Shown here one piece after another: positions 4,663 through 6,948 of a stretch of DNA of 6,948 nt. This DNA is from DASPTB01 sp035623615 (GTDB taxonomy: Bacteria; Actinomycetota; UBA4738), in contig DASPTB010000302.1 of NCBI GenBank assembly GCA_035623615.1, forward strand, positions 1 to 6,948. The letters run 5' to 3'. The notes below the pieces were generated by a model. The model was not told the DNA's origin and did not search any database. It was given only the letters and a program-made list of their open reading frames with translations. Every line of letters starts with the position of its first letter. The first letter of the stretch is position 1. A program made the position numbers and the translations under genes.

Positions 4663-5538
4663 ATGAGCTCCGCGCAACCGCCCGAGCAGGGCGTGTCCGA
4701 GAACGGCTCCGGCGCCCAGGCGCCCCTCGTTCCCGCGCCGGCGCCGCCGCCGATCCCGCCGCCGCCCTCCTCCGTCGGGGGGCCGTCCACCCCGCCGATC
4801 CCGCCGGCCCCGGGCGACATCGCGACCGGCCGACTGCCCGAGGCGACGTGGCGGTGGTGGGAAGCGATCGTCGTCTACCTGCTCGCGACCGTGGTGGCGT
4901 CGGTCGTGCTCGTGATGATGAACGCGGCCGGGCTGATCGACCTCGCCGCGAACAACGGGCCCGCGTACGTGGCGACGCTCGTGGTCGGCGAGCTGGCGTT
5001 CGCCGGGTGCGTCCTCCTCTGGGTCCGGGTCGTCCACGGCTCGCCGCCGTCGATCCTCGGGTTGCCCGTCGAACCCATGCGCGACCTTGCCGTTGGCGTC
5101 CCGTCGGGCGTTGGCCTGTACGTGGTGGCGTTCCTGGTTGGGGTCGCGGTCGCCTACGTCTACCAGGCGTTCACCGGCCACCAGCCGTCCTCGCCCGACC
5201 AGGTGCCGCTCGCCGTGACCGGGACGTGGCTCTGGATCACCGGCATCGGCGTCGTGCTGCTCGCGCCGTTCGGCGAGGAGCTCCTGTTCCGGGGAATGCT
5301 GTTCCGCGGGCTTCGCCGACGCCTCGCGGTGTGGCCGGCGGCGGTCGTCTCTGCGGCGTTCTTCGCCCTCGGCCACCTCGAGGGATGGTCCTTCCTGGTG
5401 CTGCTCCCGCCGCTCTTCTGCGTGGGCGTCGGGCTCGCGCTCCTGTACGAGCGCCGTCAGAGCCTGCTCGCCTCCATGAGCGCGCACGCGACGTTCAACC
5501 TGATCGGCTTCCTGTTCATCTTCACGAGCCGCCACTAG
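4663..5538 (+). CDS. CPBP-family (Rce1-like) intramembrane metalloprotease
   Basis: The 291-residue product has a soluble, proline-rich head (residues 1-60, dominated by P, A and S) followed by about six to eight hydrophobic segments between 65 and 288. All three family motifs are present: GEELLFRG 204-211 (Glu205/Glu206 and Arg210), FFALGH 233-238 (His238) and HATFN 275-279. It is therefore expected to be catalytically competent in the membrane. Bacterial members are linked to processing of membrane peptides, bacteriocin immunity or unknown targets; nothing here indicates the substrate. The ATG at 4663 was chosen over the in-frame ATG at 4591, because the extra residues look unrelated and the 4591 codon overlaps the minus-strand promoter candidate. 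The gene diverges from FAH across about 100 bp. Its TAG stop shares CTAG with the opposing PHP gene. Confidence 0.9.
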   Translation: MSSAQPPEQGVSENGSGAQAPLVPAPAPPPIPPPPSSVGGPSTPPIPPAPGDIATGRLPEATWRWWEAIVVYLLATVVASVVLVMMNAAGLIDLAANNGPAYVATLVVGELAFAGCVLLWVRVVHGSPPSILGLPVEPMRDLAVGVPSGVGLYVVAFLVGVAVAYVYQAFTGHQPSSPDQVPLAVTGTWLWITGIGVVLLAPFGEELLFRGMLFRGLRRRLAVWPAAVVSAAFFALGHLEGWSFLVLLPPLFCVGVGLALLYERRQSLLASMSAHATFNLIGFLFIFTSRH

Positions 5539-6338
5539 ACGCCGCGGCGGCCCCGAAGCCAGAAGCCGAAGTCGTGGAGAGCGGGTCGAAAGCCGGCCGC
5601 CTCCGCGATCCCGCGCACGACGTCGAACCCCGCGAGGAGCTGGTTCGGCTCGTGGGCGTCGCTGGCGAGCGTGACCGCGCCGCCGCCCGCCTCCCACCAC
5701 CAGCGCACGACGGCCGGTCCCGGGCAGGGCCCGTGGCGCAGCTCGCCCTTGTTCGAGTTGATCTCGAGCGCGACGCCGGCGCTCGCCGCCGCCGCGAGCA
5801 CCCCCCGGTACTCCTCCTCGAAGTCCCGCTCGTCGTACACGAGCGTCTCGTGCGGCCAGAAGCGCTTGGGGTAGTCGAGGTGCGTGAGGGCCGAGAAGAC
5901 GGGCGCGGTCTGCACGAGGGCCAGCGTCTCGGCGAAGAACGCGCGGACGTTGTCGGCCGCGACCTCGGGCGCAAGCGTTCCCTCGTTGCCGATGTTCACG
6001 AGCCGGTCGCCGACGGGGATGGAGTGACAGGATCCGAGCACCATGTCGAGAGGATGGCGCTGAAGGAACGCGTCGGCCTCGGCGCGGAACCGGTGGGCCT
6101 CGCCGAGCTCGACTCCCGTCAGGATGCGAAGTCCGGGGAATCGGTGGCGACAACGGTCGACGCTTGCAAGGTAGCCGTCGAGGTCGAGCGGCGGCGTCGC
6201 CCCGTCGAAGTCGGCGTGGTCCGTGAACGCGAGCACCGGAAGTCCGTCGGCCACCGCGCGTTCGCACGTCCGCTCCATCGATCCGAACGGCGCGTCGGTC
6301 GACCACTCGGTGTGCACGTGCAGGTCGCTGAGCCTCAC
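5535..6338 (-). CDS. PHP-domain phosphoesterase, histidinol-phosphatase-like
   Basis: The PHP fold hydrolyses phosphate esters with a trinuclear metal centre. From the GTG at 6338 the product is 267 residues, the size of HisJ/HisK-type histidinol phosphatases, and nearly every expected ligand is visible: DLHVHT 5-10 (His7, His9), Asp15, TDH 39-41, GVELGE 75-80 (Glu77), LGSCHS 101-106 (His105), THLDYPKRF 152-160 (His153), and SDAHEP 226-231 (Asp227, His229). Histidinol-phosphate phosphatase is the most likely activity, but no other his gene is nearby and paralogues with other substrates exist. GAGG 7 bases upstream supports 6338. A GTG at 6368, with GGAGG only 4 bases upstream, would add 10 residues and is a real alternative. 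Longer starts would run into the divergent lipoprotein gene. The gene ends tail to tail with the CPBP protease. Confidence 0.87.
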   Translation of the reverse strand: MRLSDLHVHTEWSTDAPFGSMERTCERAVADGLPVLAFTDHADFDGATPPLDLDGYLASVDRCRHRFPGLRILTGVELGEAHRFRAEADAFLQRHPLDMVLGSCHSIPVGDRLVNIGNEGTLAPEVAADNVRAFFAETLALVQTAPVFSALTHLDYPKRFWPHETLVYDERDFEEEYRGVLAAAASAGVALEINSNKGELRHGPCPGPAVVRWWWEAGGGAVTLASDAHEPNQLLAGFDVVRGIAEAAGFRPALHDFGFWLRGRRGV

Positions 6339-6390
6339 CCCGCGGCCTCGGTCGGAAACGCGAGACACCTCGCCTCCATCTGTGATGTCG

Positions 6391-6948
6391 ATGAAGCGGC
6401 GAGGGGGCGGCCGGCGGGGCATCTCGGCTCTTCTCGGTGGGTCCGTCCTCCTGACGCTGGGAGTTGCGGCCTGCACCTCGACGCCCGCTGGGCCCTCATC
6501 GGTGGCCGCGCGCGGGTTGGGGGTGCCTCCGTCGTCGTCCGTGTCACGCGTCGGAGGCTACTGGCTCTCGCTCCCTCCCGGCCCTCGTTCCGTCACGTCG
6601 GGCTCCGGGCCGGGCGTCGGACTTCGGATCGTGATCGCCACGAATCTCCCCGACGGCACCCTCGTCTCCTCGAGGGCCGAGGCGCCCTGGGGAGTCGACG
6701 TGGGTATCGCATCAGTCCATCGCGGAGCATTCGTCGTCTCGGTGGGGGACGACGTGTGCCAGCCGGTCGACGCATTCGATCTGAGAATCGTCGTTCGTCC
6801 CTTCTACGAAGCGTTGGCATCGCATGGTGGACGATCCTGGCACATCCCCGCTCCCACCCAGCCTCGGAGAATCGTCGATCTGCTGGGCGATCGCTTCCAG
6901 AACCTCACGGGCTCGCAGGTGACGAGTGCCCTCATCCACCGCGAGCGG
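6391..6948 (+). CDS. Putative secreted lipoprotein, partial (runs off the right edge)
   Basis: This frame stays open from 6391 to the last base (186 codons with no stop). The N-terminus is a textbook lipoprotein signal: a basic n-region MKRRGGGRRG, a hydrophobic core ISALLGGSVLLTLG, and the lipobox VAAC with Cys28. The RRGISALL segment is loosely Tat-like. The mature part starts with a Ser/Pro/Thr-rich linker, followed by a segment LRIVIATNLPDGTLVSS that resembles the opening strand of beta-sandwich modules in exported proteins. I do not recognise a named family. Start choice is open: GTG 6382, ATG 6385 and ATG 6391 are in frame and none has a clear ribosome binding site. The gene diverges from the PHP gene with about 50 bp or less between starts. 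Its codon use is looser than that of its neighbours, with several GCA, TCA, CAT and AGA codons after about 6700. The C-terminus lies outside the window. Confidence 0.78.
   Translation, partial: MKRRGGGRRGISALLGGSVLLTLGVAACTSTPAGPSSVAARGLGVPPSSSVSRVGGYWLSLPPGPRSVTSGSGPGVGLRIVIATNLPDGTLVSSRAEAPWGVDVGIASVHRGAFVVSVGDDVCQPVDAFDLRIVVRPFYEALASHGGRSWHIPAPTQPRRIVDLLGDRFQNLTGSQVTSALIHRER

Noticed and set aside
4648..6306. Long minus-strand frame over the CPBP gene and part of the PHP gene
   Set aside because: It is antisense to the CPBP gene, which has all three catalytic motifs, and out of frame with the PHP gene. Low-complexity Arg/Asp/Glu/His repeats indicate a shadow.
6339..6476. Longer PHP start at ATG 6476 (46 extra residues)
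   Set aside because: It would overlap the divergent lipoprotein signal peptide and adds an Arg/Pro-rich stretch not typical of the family. GTG 6338 (or 6368) has a ribosome binding site.
6712..6939. 75-codon minus-strand frame with fairly protein-like composition
   Set aside because: It is exactly antisense, codon for codon, to the lipoprotein frame, which has a signal peptide, lipobox and longer open length. No supporting ribosome binding site was found.

Overview
The window is GC-rich (roughly 70% by eye) and almost fully coding. It has frequent GTG starts, strong GGAGG-type ribosome binding sites and G/C-ending codons. Together with a DsbA-like protein that has a type II membrane anchor, a MauE-like partner, possible leaderless starts and a lipobox protein, this suggests an actinobacterial (Actinomycetota) chromosome, possibly an uncultured lineage. 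This is inference from style and gene content; no taxonomic marker gene is present. I see no tRNA, rRNA, CRISPR, insertion sequence or phage gene.

Layout. (1) Bases 1-232 hold no convincing protein but several stable RNA-type hairpins, including a cUUCGg tetraloop and a terminator-like hairpin with a short T run. They are followed by a TATACT -10 box. (2) 269-2227 (+) is a tight proline operon: proline dehydrogenase, pyrroline-5-carboxylate reductase (proC), and a 38-residue, extremely basic microprotein with its own strong ribosome binding site. (3) 2362-3659 (+) is a two-gene extracytoplasmic redox module: a MauE/DoxX-like membrane protein with an SCGCFG motif, then a membrane-anchored DsbA-like thioredoxin-fold protein with CPHC. 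The two genes overlap at ATGA. (4) 3656-4561 (-) is a fumarylacetoacetate hydrolase (FAH) family enzyme in which a predicted metal-ligand Glu is Ser. (5) 4663-5538 (+) is a CPBP-family intramembrane metalloprotease. It diverges from the FAH gene across about 100 bp that contain candidate -10 boxes on both strands. (6) 5535-6338 (-) is a PHP-domain phosphoesterase resembling histidinol phosphatase. (7) From about 6391 (+) to the right edge runs an open-ended gene for a secreted lipoprotein.

How the genes relate. The clearest functional units are the proline pair, which catalyse opposite directions of proline/P5C interconversion, and the MauE-DsbA pair. FAH, the CPBP protease, the PHP protein and the lipoprotein alternate in strand and look like separate units. 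Both convergent junctions (DsbA/FAH and CPBP/PHP) share a single palindromic CTAG that supplies both TAG stops, so neither has room for a terminator between the genes.

The points most worth a second look are the structured leader or ncRNA at the left edge, the proline dehydrogenase-ProC co-operon, the microprotein behind proC, the inverted repeat that puts the MauE start codon in a hairpin loop, and the altered metal site of the FAH protein.
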